This document shows positions 33,660 through 41,468 of a DNA stretch of 45,043 nucleotides, one piece after another. A model generated the notes under the pieces. It was not told the origin of the DNA, ran no database searches, and saw only the letters and a program-made list of their open reading frames with translations. How positions within the stretch are numbered: the first letter of the stretch is position 1; every line of letters starts with the position of its first letter. This DNA comes from Lactobacillus psittaci DSM 15354 (GTDB lineage Bacteria > Bacillota > Bacilli > Lactobacillales > Lactobacillaceae): contig NZ_KE384473.1 in assembly GCF_000425905.1 (NCBI RefSeq), forward strand, positions 1 through 45,043, read 5' to 3'. Both the position numbers and the translations under genes were made by a program.

Positions 33660-34202
33660 ATGTTAACAATAAGTTTTTCTCAAATTAAAAAGAGTCGTGA
33701 ACCCTTAACTGAAATCGAAACAGAATTAGAAATTAGACCTGAATTTTTGAAGCGAGCAAAAGAATTACTGCTTGATGCTAAAAATATTCAAGTTAAGTGC
33801 CAGTTCTTTTACCAAGAACCATTTGTGACTGGTAATTTTCAAGTTAGTGCGGATGTTGTTGCTCCTTCAAGTCGTTCATTGAGTCCAGTTGAGCTTCAGT
33901 TAGACTTTTCTTTTGTTGAAAATTACTTAGATCGAAATCCAACAGCTGAAGAATTAGAGGAAAATGACACAATCATGCCAATAGAAAACGACATGATTGA
34001 TTTACAAACTGCAATTGAAGATAACTTGTTATTAAATTTACCAACTACAATTTTGACTGATGAAGAAGCCAAAGATGATATTTATCCTCATGGACAAGAT
34101 TGGGAAGTTATTTCTGAAGCAGATTATTCTGAAAGACAAAGTCATAAAGTGAACCCAGAATTTGAAAAATTAAAGAAACTTTTCCCGCAGGAAAATGAAT
34201 AA
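33660..34202 (+). CDS. YceD family protein (DUF177)
   Basis: A 180-residue acidic protein of the YceD/DUF177 family (YlbN in Bacillus), linked to 23S rRNA maturation in plants and bacteria; its biochemical role is unclear. Visible family features are the beta-rich first part with a central CQFFYQEP-type strand (bacterial relatives often have a C-x-R-C motif here, which is missing) and the DLQTAIEDNLLLNLPT segment near residue 118. GAGGTG lies 9 bases before the ATG. In many Firmicutes rpmF (L32) follows directly; here a terminator does. Confidence 0.88.
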   Translation: MLTISFSQIKKSREPLTEIETELEIRPEFLKRAKELLLDAKNIQVKCQFFYQEPFVTGNFQVSADVVAPSSRSLSPVELQLDFSFVENYLDRNPTAEELEENDTIMPIENDMIDLQTAIEDNLLLNLPTTILTDEEAKDDIYPHGQDWEVISEADYSERQSHKVNPEFEKLKKLFPQENE

Positions 34203-34206
34203 ATGC

Positions 34207-34233
34207 AAAGAAGGCAAGATGCCTTCTTTTTTT
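34207..34233 (+). terminator. Terminator of the yqeG-yceD operon
   Basis: A 10-bp stem (AAAGAAGGCA/TGCCTTCTTT), loop AGA, T run. Confidence 0.92.
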
Positions 34234-34254
34234 GCAATAATATCCTTAAAAAAC

Positions 34255-34283
34255 TTGTAAAAAAATGTCAGGTAATATATTAT
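34255..34283 (+). promoter_or_regulatory. Promoter of the ArlRS-type operon
   Basis: TTGTAA (34255-34260), 17-base spacer, TATTAT (34278-34283). Transcription would start near 34290 and leave an 80-base leader. Confidence 0.65.
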
Positions 34284-34299
34284 TGAATTATTAAAAAGT

Positions 34300-34332
34300 G
34301 CCTGTTATTTATTTTATTTTTAAATGACAGGC
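34300..34332 (+). promoter_or_regulatory. Leader hairpin of the ArlRS-type operon
   Basis: GCCTGT (34300-34305) pairs with ACAGGC (34327-34332), and an inner ATTTA/TAAAT extends the stem. It is not followed by a T tract, so it is not a terminator. TGTCAGG in the promoter spacer (34266-34272) resembles the 3' arm. Confidence 0.5.
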
Positions 34333-34369
34333 GTTATTAAATTTTTGATATTGGTAGAAGGTTGATATA

Positions 34370-35092
34370 ATGGCAAAGATTTTAATTATTGAAGATGAGA
34401 AGAATTTGGCACGTTTCGTGCAACTTGAATTACAACATGAAGAATACGAAACTGTAGTTGAAAATAATGGTCGTAAGGGACTAGATTTAGCTTTAAACAA
34501 CAATTTTGATGCAATTTTATTAGACTTAATGCTTCCAGATCTTAATGGTTTAGAAATTGCTCGTCGAGTAAGACAAGTTAAGACTACCCCTATTATTATG
34601 ATGACAGCCCGTGATTCAGTTATCGATCGTGTATCTGGTCTTGATCATGGTGCTGATGATTACATTGTTAAACCTTTTGCAATTGAAGAATTATTAGCTC
34701 GTTTACGTGCCGTATTACGCCGCGTTAGAATTGAAAAGAAAGTTTCAGGCAATGCTGCTATTAAGCAAAAGGTCATTAAGTTTAATGATTTAACTATTGA
34801 AACTGCAAACAGAATTGTCCACCGTGATGATAAGGTAATTGACCTTACTAAGCGTGAATACAACTTATTAATGACCTTGATTGAAAACAAGAATAATGTT
34901 GTTAGCCGTGAACAACTTTTAAATAAAATCTGGGGACCTGAATCCAATATTGAAACTAATGTTGTCGAAGTTTATGTACGTTACTTACGTAATAAGATTG
35001 ATGCTCCTGACCGTCCTTCATACATTAAGACAGTTAGAGGTACTGGATATATGGTAAGAGAAGACGATGCGCCAGTTCCAGAAGCAAACTAA
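34370..35092 (+). CDS. OmpR-family response regulator (ArlR/LisR/CsrR-like)
   Basis: A 240-residue DNA-binding regulator. The receiver domain (about 1-118) has the acidic pair in IIEDEKN, phosphoacceptor D52 in ILLDLMLPD, T-x-x-D-type MMTARDS and the conserved lysine in YIVKPFAIEE. The winged-helix effector (about 135-232) has REYNLLMTLIENKNNVVSRE and ends with VRGTGYMV. AGAAGG is about 9 bases before the ATG. The downstream kinase starts inside its last codons. The closest described families are ArlRS, LisRK and CsrRS, which in Gram-positives link envelope, acid or autolysis signals to surface genes. The signal sensed here is unknown. Confidence 0.93.
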   Translation: MAKILIIEDEKNLARFVQLELQHEEYETVVENNGRKGLDLALNNNFDAILLDLMLPDLNGLEIARRVRQVKTTPIIMMTARDSVIDRVSGLDHGADDYIVKPFAIEELLARLRAVLRRVRIEKKVSGNAAIKQKVIKFNDLTIETANRIVHRDDKVIDLTKREYNLLMTLIENKNNVVSREQLLNKIWGPESNIETNVVEVYVRYLRNKIDAPDRPSYIKTVRGTGYMVREDDAPVPEAN

Positions 35093-36623
35093 CAAAAAAG
35101 AGACCAATCACACCTCTTTGGTGAAAAAATGGGTGAGCTTTGTGGCCTTAACCATTACGGTCTCTTTTGTTGTGTTCTCAGTTATAATCTATTCTTTAGT
35201 TAGTCAGCAGTTCTTTAACCAAGAGCGTCAAGTCACGGTCAATGTTATTGAAAATTTTGAAAGGCGCTTAACTGACATTAATAAAGAATTACAAATTTCA
35301 AATGTTGTTCCAGCCCTTTCTCCTAATACAAGAAGAATTTTAAATGGGGGACCCACAATTTCATCTGATAGTGAGAGCGAGAATCTTTTTGATGATGATA
35401 TCTTGCAAAACCTTACTAATCAGGATATTAGTGTAGTAGTCTTTAACCGTGAAGGTGAAGCTGTATTTACCAACGGTCGAAATTTAGCACCATTTATCAG
35501 TGATGTTACCCATCTGGAACAAAAAAATAACAATGAAGTTGGTAAACAAAGTTTAACTTTGTATAAGCCAATTAGATCAAGTGTAAGTCACAAGATTACC
35601 GGCTATATTGCTGTTACTGATGATATGTCCAGTGCCAATCGGATGCTTAATAATTTAAGAGCCTGGATGATTGGGGTATCAGTAATCGCCATTTGTATTT
35701 TTATTTTGATTTCTTACTTCATTATTAAGGGGATTGTTTGGCCACTTAATGAAATGTCTAAAGTCGCTCGCGAGATTGATAAAGATCCTAACAGTGAAGT
35801 CAGAATTCCTGATTTGCAAAGGCGAGATGAATTGGGCGAATTGGCCAAGAGCTTTGACCAAATGCTTGACCGAGTTCAAGGTTATATTCAGCAGCAAAAA
35901 CAATTCGTGGGGGATGTTTCTCATGAATTACGGACACCAGTTGCTGTAATTGAAGGACACCTTTCTTTACTTGAACGTTGGGGTAAGGATGATCCACAAA
36001 TCTTAGAGGAATCAATCAAAGCTAGTTTACAAGAAGCTGACCGAATGAAGCATTTAATTCAGGAAATGCTTGATTTAACGCGGGCTGAACAAATTGATAT
36101 TCAATATCCGAATGAAGTTACTAACGTTTCTGAAGTTCTAACTAGAGTTGTCAGTGATTTACAGTTAGTGCACCAAGACTTCACCTTGCAATTAAATAAT
36201 GACTTAAGTGAAGATACTATGATTCAAATGTATCATAGTCATTTTGAACAATTGTTGATTATCTTAATTGATAATGCCATTAAGTATTCAACTGACCGTA
36301 AAGAAGTTATTGTTAGTTCGAGTGTTGAAGATGGCGAAGCTGTTGTTAGTGTACAAGACTTTGGTGAAGGTATTTCTGAAGGTGAAAAGAGTAAAATCTT
36401 TAACCGCTTTTACCGGGTTGATAAGGCTAGAACACGTGAAAAAGGTGGTAATGGCTTAGGTTTATCAATTGCCCAAAAGCTAACTCAAAGTTACCACGGT
36501 AAGATTAGCGTTGATTCCGTCTTAGGTAGTGGAAGTAATTTTGTCTTGCGCTTCCCAGTTTTAACTAAAAAAGAAGTTAAACAGTTAAATAAGAAAAAAG
36601 AAAAAGCCCAACGGGGCAAATAA
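35067..36623 (+). CDS. Sensor histidine kinase (ArlS/LisK-like), partner of the preceding regulator
   Basis: A 518-residue membrane kinase. A first membrane helix (about 22-44), an extracellular sensor of about 145 residues and a second helix (about 195-217) lead into HAMP. The dimerisation domain has H286 in GDVSHELRTPVAVIEGHL. The ATPase domain shows N-box DNAIKYS, DFGEGISEGEKSKIFNRFYR and GGNGLGLSIAQKL. The ATG at 35067 overlaps the regulator gene by 26 bases in another frame, so the pair is translationally coupled; the ribosome binding site is weak (AAGAGAAG). The C-terminus is lysine-rich. A terminator follows. Confidence 0.93.
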   Translation: MRQFQKQTNKKETNHTSLVKKWVSFVALTITVSFVVFSVIIYSLVSQQFFNQERQVTVNVIENFERRLTDINKELQISNVVPALSPNTRRILNGGPTISSDSESENLFDDDILQNLTNQDISVVVFNREGEAVFTNGRNLAPFISDVTHLEQKNNNEVGKQSLTLYKPIRSSVSHKITGYIAVTDDMSSANRMLNNLRAWMIGVSVIAICIFILISYFIIKGIVWPLNEMSKVAREIDKDPNSEVRIPDLQRRDELGELAKSFDQMLDRVQGYIQQQKQFVGDVSHELRTPVAVIEGHLSLLERWGKDDPQILEESIKASLQEADRMKHLIQEMLDLTRAEQIDIQYPNEVTNVSEVLTRVVSDLQLVHQDFTLQLNNDLSEDTMIQMYHSHFEQLLIILIDNAIKYSTDRKEVIVSSSVEDGEAVVSVQDFGEGISEGEKSKIFNRFYRVDKARTREKGGNGLGLSIAQKLTQSYHGKISVDSVLGSGSNFVLRFPVLTKKEVKQLNKKKEKAQRGK

Positions 36624-36624
36624 T

Positions 36625-36659
36625 TAAAACAGCTAGGTTTTTGACCTAGCTGTTTTTTT
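36625..36659 (+). terminator. Terminator after the ArlRS-type pair
   Basis: A 13-bp stem (AAAACAGCTAGGT/ACCTAGCTGTTTT), 5-base loop, T run. Confidence 0.92.
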
Positions 36660-36673
36660 ATGACAAATGTCAT
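36660..36673 (+). promoter_or_regulatory. Inverted repeat upstream of the ABC-kinase-regulator operon
   Basis: ATGACAAATGTCAT is a perfect 5+5 inverted repeat with a 4-base centre, 77 bases before the first start codon. Such dyads are typical sites for NarL/FixJ-type dimers, and the operon ends with such a regulator. I infer autoregulation. No good -35 is visible downstream, as expected for an activated promoter. Confidence 0.5.
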
Positions 36674-36750
36674 CTTTTATCATGATGAAACTTACTACAG
36701 AGTGTTTTCTTTCTCCGATAAACTAGAGATAGTTAAAGGAGGAAGAATTA

Positions 36751-37620
36751 ATGACATACGCAATTGAAGTAAATAATGTATCTAAATCATTTAATAAAAA
36801 GCCCGTTTTAAGTAATATTAATTTCAAAATTGAAGCCGGAGAAATTGTGGCTTTACTTGGAAAAAATGGTGCAGGAAAAACCACTTTGATTAGACTCCTT
36901 AATGACTTAATTACTAAAGATTCTGGAACTGTTAAAATCTTTGAACAAGCTAAGCCTGACCGCAATCTGATTGGGGTCATGTCACAAAATTCAGTTAGAT
37001 TAGACAGAGTAAAAGTAAAAGAGGCAGTAAATTTAGCGAGATCTTTTTATCAAAATCCATTACCTTTTGAGAAATTAGTAGAATTAGCAGGAATTGAAAC
37101 TTTACTAGATAAATTTACTGATAAGTTATCTGGTGGCCAATTGAAGCGAGTTTCATTTGCAATTGTTATGGCCGGCAATCCTAAATTAGTTTACTTAGAT
37201 GAGCCAACTGCGGGGATGGATGTTGATGCTAGAAATGAATTCTGGCAAAAGATTAACGGCTTTAAAAAGCTGGGTATTACTTTTTTGATCACTAGCCATT
37301 ATCCAGAAGAACTTGAAAAAATAGCAGGCCGCTATTTAATTATTAATAATCATCGCTTAGTTTTTGATGGCAGTTTAGAGCAAATGAAAGAGCAGAACCA
37401 GACTGTTCAAGTTAAATTTGTCAGTCAGCTTGAAAAAGAAAGCTTTACTGAACTACCTGCAGTTGTAGATATTAATGAAAACAACAATCACTATACTTTA
37501 AAGGTTAATGATTTAAACTTATTTTTGCCAAGCTTCATCAAATATCTCAATCAAGTTGAAAATCTTGAAATCGCTCAAAGTAATCTCGAAAGCTTAATGA
37601 AAAAGTGGATGGAGGACTAA
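36751..37620 (+). CDS. ABC transporter ATP-binding protein (YvfR-like)
   Basis: A 289-residue ATPase. Walker A is GKNGAGKTTLIRLL near residue 38, the ABC signature LSGGQLKRVSF, Walker B LVYLDEPTAGMD, and the switch histidine lies in ITSHYPEEL. A C-terminal segment of about 85 residues is typical of exporters of the DrrA/YvfR kind. GGAGGAAG lies 8 bases before the ATG. The permease begins 2 bases downstream and a two-component pair follows, so it probably moves the compound or responds to the stress that the sensor detects. The substrate is unknown; a peptide, drug or lipid are all possible. Confidence 0.93.
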   Translation: MTYAIEVNNVSKSFNKKPVLSNINFKIEAGEIVALLGKNGAGKTTLIRLLNDLITKDSGTVKIFEQAKPDRNLIGVMSQNSVRLDRVKVKEAVNLARSFYQNPLPFEKLVELAGIETLLDKFTDKLSGGQLKRVSFAIVMAGNPKLVYLDEPTAGMDVDARNEFWQKINGFKKLGITFLITSHYPEELEKIAGRYLIINNHRLVFDGSLEQMKEQNQTVQVKFVSQLEKESFTELPAVVDINENNNHYTLKVNDLNLFLPSFIKYLNQVENLEIAQSNLESLMKKWMED

Positions 37621-37622
37621 TC

Positions 37623-38360
37623 ATGAAAAACTTTGCTTATCAATTAAAAATCAACCTAAAACGCTTCTTACTTAGAAATCCTTTCTTCTTTATTTTCACC
37701 ATTTCTTTACCAGCTATTTTTTACTTAATTTATACTAAAGTTGCAATTAGTAATGCTCCAGCAGGTTGGAATAAGCGCTTTTTAGTCAGTATGATAGTTT
37801 ATGGTATTTTAATTAATTCACTGACAACTTTATCAAGGATATTATCAAGTGATGATAAAAGTGGCTTTAAACTTTTTGTTAAGTTATCACCAGCTAATTT
37901 AACTAGTTACTATACCAACATCTTTGTCGTATTTGAAATTATGAATCTAATCGCAATTAGTGCTGTTGCCTTAGTCGGTGTGGTTGTTAATAAGGTAAAC
38001 TTGTCTTTTGAAAATTGGCTCGTTTTACTAGTTGCAGTGCCGATTTTGTGTATTCCTTTTGCCTTAATTGGTGTGCTAATTTCTTTTGTTGGCGATGAAA
38101 ATGCGGTTGGAGCATTGGCTAACTTACTCATGTTTGCAATCGCAATTTTGTCAGGGCTTTGGTGGCCGTTAAGCATCATGCCAGATTATTTGCAAAAAAT
38201 TGGTAAAATTATGTTAGGTCATCCAGTTTCAGAGTTAAGTTTAAACTTACTTCTAAAACAAAACTTGGCAACTAGCCAATTACAAACTTTATTCATTTGG
38301 CTGATTGTGCTAGTTTTAATCTTAGGACTTGTTATTAAAACAAAGGGTCGTAAAGCCTAA
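37623..38360 (+). CDS. ABC-2 type transporter permease (YvfS-like)
   Basis: A 245-residue membrane protein with about six hydrophobic helices of the ABC-2 family. An amphipathic N-terminus (NFAYQLKINLKRFLLRNP) precedes the first helix. The late motif LSGLWWPLSIMPDYLQKIGK before the last helices is typical. I chose the ATG at 37623 with GGAGG 8 bases upstream; an in-frame ATG at 37605 overlaps the ATPase gene and precedes that site. It forms the membrane half of the transporter with the upstream ATPase. Confidence 0.92.
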   Translation: MKNFAYQLKINLKRFLLRNPFFFIFTISLPAIFYLIYTKVAISNAPAGWNKRFLVSMIVYGILINSLTTLSRILSSDDKSGFKLFVKLSPANLTSYYTNIFVVFEIMNLIAISAVALVGVVVNKVNLSFENWLVLLVAVPILCIPFALIGVLISFVGDENAVGALANLLMFAIAILSGLWWPLSIMPDYLQKIGKIMLGHPVSELSLNLLLKQNLATSQLQTLFIWLIVLVLILGLVIKTKGRKA

Positions 38361-38378
38361 TTACTAAGGAGAAAAAGA

Positions 38379-39488
38379 TTGAAAGAATTTTTAAATAGGC
38401 ATGTCCTCTTTCCAAAAAAGTATGGGGCCATGCCTTATTACTATTTATTGTTTTTGCTGGTAGCGTTTTTTATTGCCTTGCCACTTAAAAGTTTACTTGA
38501 TTGGGTTTGCGTTTTAGCCCTAATTCCATTTGCAAAATTTTATCGTGATTCTTATGGGGATGAAATTCCCAGATATGATTGGGAAATCATTATCATGATT
38601 ATCATTGCAGCTTTATGGGTGATTAACTACCAATATTACTATAATTTTATTTTCGCCGGCTTTTGCATTGGCTTTAGTGAAATTAAGCCTCATATTTTTA
38701 TGAAACGCGCAATTCTTTATCTGACTGTAATTACAGCTTGTGCTATCTTTTCTATCCTCAAACAAGGCTTTGATTTCAATTTAGCTTTTGGTTTAATTTT
38801 TGCTTATTCTTGCGTCTTTTTTGCCCATTCATTTGCGATTTCTCAAAGAAAAAGATTTGCCTTAAAGCAGGATTATCAGCGTTTATCAATCATTGTTAAA
38901 CAATCTGAACGTGACCGGATTGCAGGACAATTACATGATAATTTAGGGCAAGTCTTTTCAACCCTGGCAATTAGTGCGGATTTAGCTGAAAAATTAGTAG
39001 ATAAAAATCCAGACTTAGCCAAGAAGCAAATTCAACAAATTGGCAAGAACGCGCGGGATAATCTAAGCTTAGTCCGTGAAATCGTAGCTGATTTACGCAA
39101 ACAAAAGTTGGTCCAAGTCTTGGCTGTTGAGAGTGAAAACTTAGAAAACGCACAATTTGACTTAACAACTGAGAATCAAAAGCAAGCCTTCACTTGGCCA
39201 GATAATATTCAAAATGAGTTATCATTTATTATTAGAGAAGCTATTGCTAATGCTATTCGTTATAGTCATGGCAATTTAGTTAAGATTAATTTTAATGAAG
39301 ATAGCAATAACTATTTTGTCAAAATTAAAGACAATGGGATTGGCTTAAAAAATAAAACTAATAAACATTCCAGTCGGGAACATTTTGGCATTAGCGGGAT
39401 GCAGGCTAGAGTTGATAAGTTAAAGGGAAGCTTTGCAATTTCTGATAAAAATGGGGTAGAAATTAGTATTAGCTTACCTAAGGAGTAG
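38379..39488 (+). CDS. Sensor histidine kinase, HisKA_3 type (YvfT/DesK-like)
   Basis: A 369-residue kinase. The first 155 residues form about five membrane helices with hardly any extracellular loop, so it may sense the membrane or the neighbouring transporter. The phosphorylated histidine is H186 in ERDRIAGQLHDNLGQ. The ATPase domain has REAIANAIRYSHG, DNGIGLK and HFGISGMQARV. The start is a TTG with AAGGAG 8 bases upstream. The regulator gene starts 2 bases after its stop. Confidence 0.92.
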   Translation: MKEFLNRHVLFPKKYGAMPYYYLLFLLVAFFIALPLKSLLDWVCVLALIPFAKFYRDSYGDEIPRYDWEIIIMIIIAALWVINYQYYYNFIFAGFCIGFSEIKPHIFMKRAILYLTVITACAIFSILKQGFDFNLAFGLIFAYSCVFFAHSFAISQRKRFALKQDYQRLSIIVKQSERDRIAGQLHDNLGQVFSTLAISADLAEKLVDKNPDLAKKQIQQIGKNARDNLSLVREIVADLRKQKLVQVLAVESENLENAQFDLTTENQKQAFTWPDNIQNELSFIIREAIANAIRYSHGNLVKINFNEDSNNYFVKIKDNGIGLKNKTNKHSSREHFGISGMQARVDKLKGSFAISDKNGVEISISLPKE

Positions 39489-39490
39489 TT

Positions 39491-40096
39491 ATGACACGTT
39501 TATATTTAGCTGAAGATCAGGAGTTGTTAAATTCAGCTCTAAAGATGTTACTTGATTTAGAAGAAGACTTTGAAGTAGTGGGCACTAGTTTAACTGGTGA
39601 AAACGTGGCTAGTCAAATAATGGACTTAAAAGTGGATGTAGCCTTACTTGATATTGAAATGCCCAAACAAAGCGGCCTAGAAATTGCTAAAGAATTGCGC
39701 CAGCAAGATTATCCAGGGAAAATCATTATCTTAACGACTTTTGCTCGGGCTAATTATTTCAAAGAAGCATTAGCGCAAAAAGTTGATGGTTATCTCTTAA
39801 AAGATAGTCCTAGTGATTCACTGGTAAAGGCAATTAGAGCCATCTTAGAAGGCAACACCGTCTTTGACCCCAAACTTGTGAGTGGGGTCTTAAATGAAGT
39901 CGACAATCCATTAACTAAACGAGAGTTAGAAATTCTCAAAATGCTTGAACAAGTCGCTACTACTAAAGAGTTAGCTCAAAAGCTGTTTTTGTCAGAAGGA
40001 ACGGTGAGAAACTATATTTCTTCTATTCTCAGCAAGACTGGAACCTCGTCACGTTTGGAAGCACTTAACCTTGCGCGAGATAAGGGCTGGATTTAA
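39491..40096 (+). CDS. NarL/LuxR-type response regulator (YvfU/DesR-like)
   Basis: A 201-residue regulator with a receiver domain (phosphoacceptor D54 in ALLDIEMPK, lysine in GYLLKDSPSD) and a C-terminal LuxR-type helix-turn-helix (about 138-198: LTKRELEILKMLEQVATTKE, then FLSEGTVRNYISSILSKTG). AAGGAG lies 8 bases before the ATG at the end of the kinase gene. It likely controls its own operon through the inverted repeat at 36660-36673. No clear terminator follows. Confidence 0.94.
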   Translation: MTRLYLAEDQELLNSALKMLLDLEEDFEVVGTSLTGENVASQIMDLKVDVALLDIEMPKQSGLEIAKELRQQDYPGKIIILTTFARANYFKEALAQKVDGYLLKDSPSDSLVKAIRAILEGNTVFDPKLVSGVLNEVDNPLTKRELEILKMLEQVATTKELAQKLFLSEGTVRNYISSILSKTGTSSRLEALNLARDKGWI

Positions 40097-40108
40097 TTCA
40101 AAAAGTTA

Positions 40109-40137
40109 TTGAAAGCGATTGCGAAGTATGATAAAAT
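40109..40137 (+). promoter_or_regulatory. Promoter with overlapping cre-like site, GRP transporter
   Basis: TTGAAA (40109-40114), 17-base spacer, TAAAAT (40132-40137). TGAAAGCGATTGCG (40110-40123) resembles a cre site and overlaps the -35. A second possible promoter (TTGTAC 40144-40149, TATACA 40167-40172) lies downstream, with another TGAAAGCG in its spacer (40154-40161). Confidence 0.55.
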
Positions 40138-40192
40138 TTCATCTTGTACTGTTATGAAAGCGGTATTATACATTCTGAGATGAGGACTTAAT

Positions 40193-41080
40193 ATGAATAC
40201 ATTCGCAATTTTAATTGGCCTAGGACCTTTTGTGGGTTGGGGCTTATATCCAACAATCGCAAGTAAAATTGGTGGAAAGCCTGAAAATCAAATCTTAGGT
40301 TCAACGATTGGAACCTTTATTTTCGCATTAATTGTTACTTTATCCCTTAAAATTCAATTACCAGTTGGAATGAATTTTGTCTTTTCAGTTTTATCTGGAA
40401 TTGGTTGGGCAAGTGCGCAAATCATCACTTTCCAATCATTCACTTTGATTGGATCATCACGTGCAATGCCAATTTCAACCGCTTTACAATTAATCGTGAC
40501 TTCACTTTGGGGCGTGTTAGCTCTTGGTGACTGGCCAAGTAGCTTTGACAAGACAATCGGGAGTTTAGCTTTAATCTTAATCATTTGTGGTGCTTGGCTT
40601 ACTGTTTGGACTGAAAATAAGAGCCATGAAGATAAGCAAACTTTGAAAAAGGCCATCTTATTATTAGTAATTGGCCAAGTAGGTTACTGGGCATATTCAG
40701 CTGCTCCACAAGCTGCTCATGTGTCAGGCTTGCAAGCATTCTTGCCACAAGCAACAGGGATGGTTTTAGTTTCTGTAATTTATGCTATCTTCTTATCATT
40801 AAAGCACCAAAGAAAGTCAGCAATTAAAGAAAAAATTTCATACAAGCATATTATTTCAGGCTTTTTCTTTGCCTTTGCAGCTTTAACTTATTTGATTTCT
40901 GCCCAACCAAATATGAACGGTCTTGCTACTGGTTTTATTCTTTCACAAACTTCAGTAGTTTTGGCAACTTTATCAGGTATTTGGTTACTAGGACAAAACA
41001 AGGCCAAGAGAGAAATGGTGGTAACTGTCTTAGGATTAGTTTTAATTGTTGTTGCTGCTTCAATGACTGTTTTGGTTTAA
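40193..41080 (+). CDS. GRP-family sugar uptake protein (GlcU/RbsU-like)
   Basis: A 295-residue membrane protein with ten predicted helices, of the glucose/ribose porter family in the drug/metabolite transporter superfamily. Family signatures are GLGPFVGWGLYPTIASKIGG at the N-terminus, GIGWASAQIITFQSFTLIG and SRAMPISTALQLIVTSLWG. Members import glucose or ribose by proton symport; the actual sugar cannot be read from sequence. The start ATG has GAGG 8 bases upstream. It is monocistronic, with cre-like sites in its promoter that suggest carbon catabolite control. Confidence 0.92.
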   Translation: MNTFAILIGLGPFVGWGLYPTIASKIGGKPENQILGSTIGTFIFALIVTLSLKIQLPVGMNFVFSVLSGIGWASAQIITFQSFTLIGSSRAMPISTALQLIVTSLWGVLALGDWPSSFDKTIGSLALILIICGAWLTVWTENKSHEDKQTLKKAILLLVIGQVGYWAYSAAPQAAHVSGLQAFLPQATGMVLVSVIYAIFLSLKHQRKSAIKEKISYKHIISGFFFAFAALTYLISAQPNMNGLATGFILSQTSVVLATLSGIWLLGQNKAKREMVVTVLGLVLIVVAASMTVLV

Positions 41081-41135
41081 TAATGGTACATAGTGCCATT
41101 CAATGAGAGATGATTGTTTCTTACATGGAAAATAG

Positions 41136-41164
41136 TTGGAATATTAAACTTTTTAGTGTATAAT
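41136..41164 (+). promoter_or_regulatory. Promoter of the small RNA
   Basis: TTGGAA (41136-41141), 17-base spacer, TATAAT (41159-41164). No start codon with a ribosome binding site follows, so the product is likely an RNA. Confidence 0.75.
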
Positions 41165-41170
41165 TTGTAA

Positions 41171-41267
41171 ATAAAAAGAGGCCAACGAGCTGCAATCTCG
41201 CTGACCTCAATCGTAACTTGAACGACTGGTTTTGTTTAGCTAATCTTTATGATTAGCTTTTTTTGTT
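41171..41267 (+). ncRNA. Small RNA, probable type I antitoxin (par/Fst RNAII-like)
   Basis: A short transcription unit of about 95 bases. It starts with a stem-loop in which GAGG/CCTC and CGAG/CTCG flank an internal loop (41178-41207) with loop CTGCAAT. It ends in an intrinsic terminator (GCTAATC/GATTAGC, then seven Ts, 41239-41264). The element CGTAACTT (41212-41219) recurs as a direct repeat at 41335-41342, where its complement forms the region just before the ribosome binding site of a tiny minus-strand frame. Convergent RNAs that share such a repeat at the toxin ribosome binding site are the design of the par/Fst type I toxin-antitoxin systems. The assignment is inference; an unrelated trans-acting RNA is the alternative. 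Confidence 0.6.
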
Positions 41268-41283
41268 ATCAAATAAGCTAAAA

Positions 41284-41322
41284 TCAACTAACCATACAAC
41301 TCCAGTCTATCCAATTTAGCAT
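41284..41322 (-). pseudogene. Tiny minus-strand frame, possible remnant of an Fst-type toxin
   Basis: A 12-codon frame (MLNWIDWSCMVS) with a very good ribosome binding site (GGAGG, 8 bases from the ATG), opposite and convergent to the small RNA. Fst-family toxins are about 30 residues with a hydrophobic membrane helix and a charged W-x-D/E tail; here the Met-Leu start and a W-I-D-W segment are present but no hydrophobic core. I infer an internal deletion, which would leave the antitoxin RNA without a working target. The frame is too short to prove homology. Confidence 0.35.
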
Positions 41323-41401
41323 GGCTCCCACCTCCGTAACTTTTATGTTGATATTTATATAGAGCTTCATAGTACTTGAATTATTATGTTTTTGGAACCG
41401 T

Positions 41402-41429
41402 TTGCAAAATGGAGGGGTAGTGTTACACT
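41402..41429 (+). promoter_or_regulatory. Candidate promoter of the first surface protein gene
   Basis: TTGCAA (41402-41407), 16-base spacer, TACACT (41424-41429). Next to it, ACCGTTTG (41397-41404) resembles a LytTR-type half site. Confidence 0.5.
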
Positions 41430-41468
41430 GAAGTTGTAGTAAAGATTTTAACGTATAGAGGCGCAAAA

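Noticed and set aside
41081-41110. AATGG/CCATT hairpin after the GRP transporter as its terminator
   Set aside because: The stem is only five base pairs and no T tract follows, so it cannot be called a terminator.
41284-41466. A 60-codon minus-strand frame ending with the tiny toxin-like frame
   Set aside because: Its upstream start has no ribosome binding site, and the only good site serves the internal ATG at 41322.
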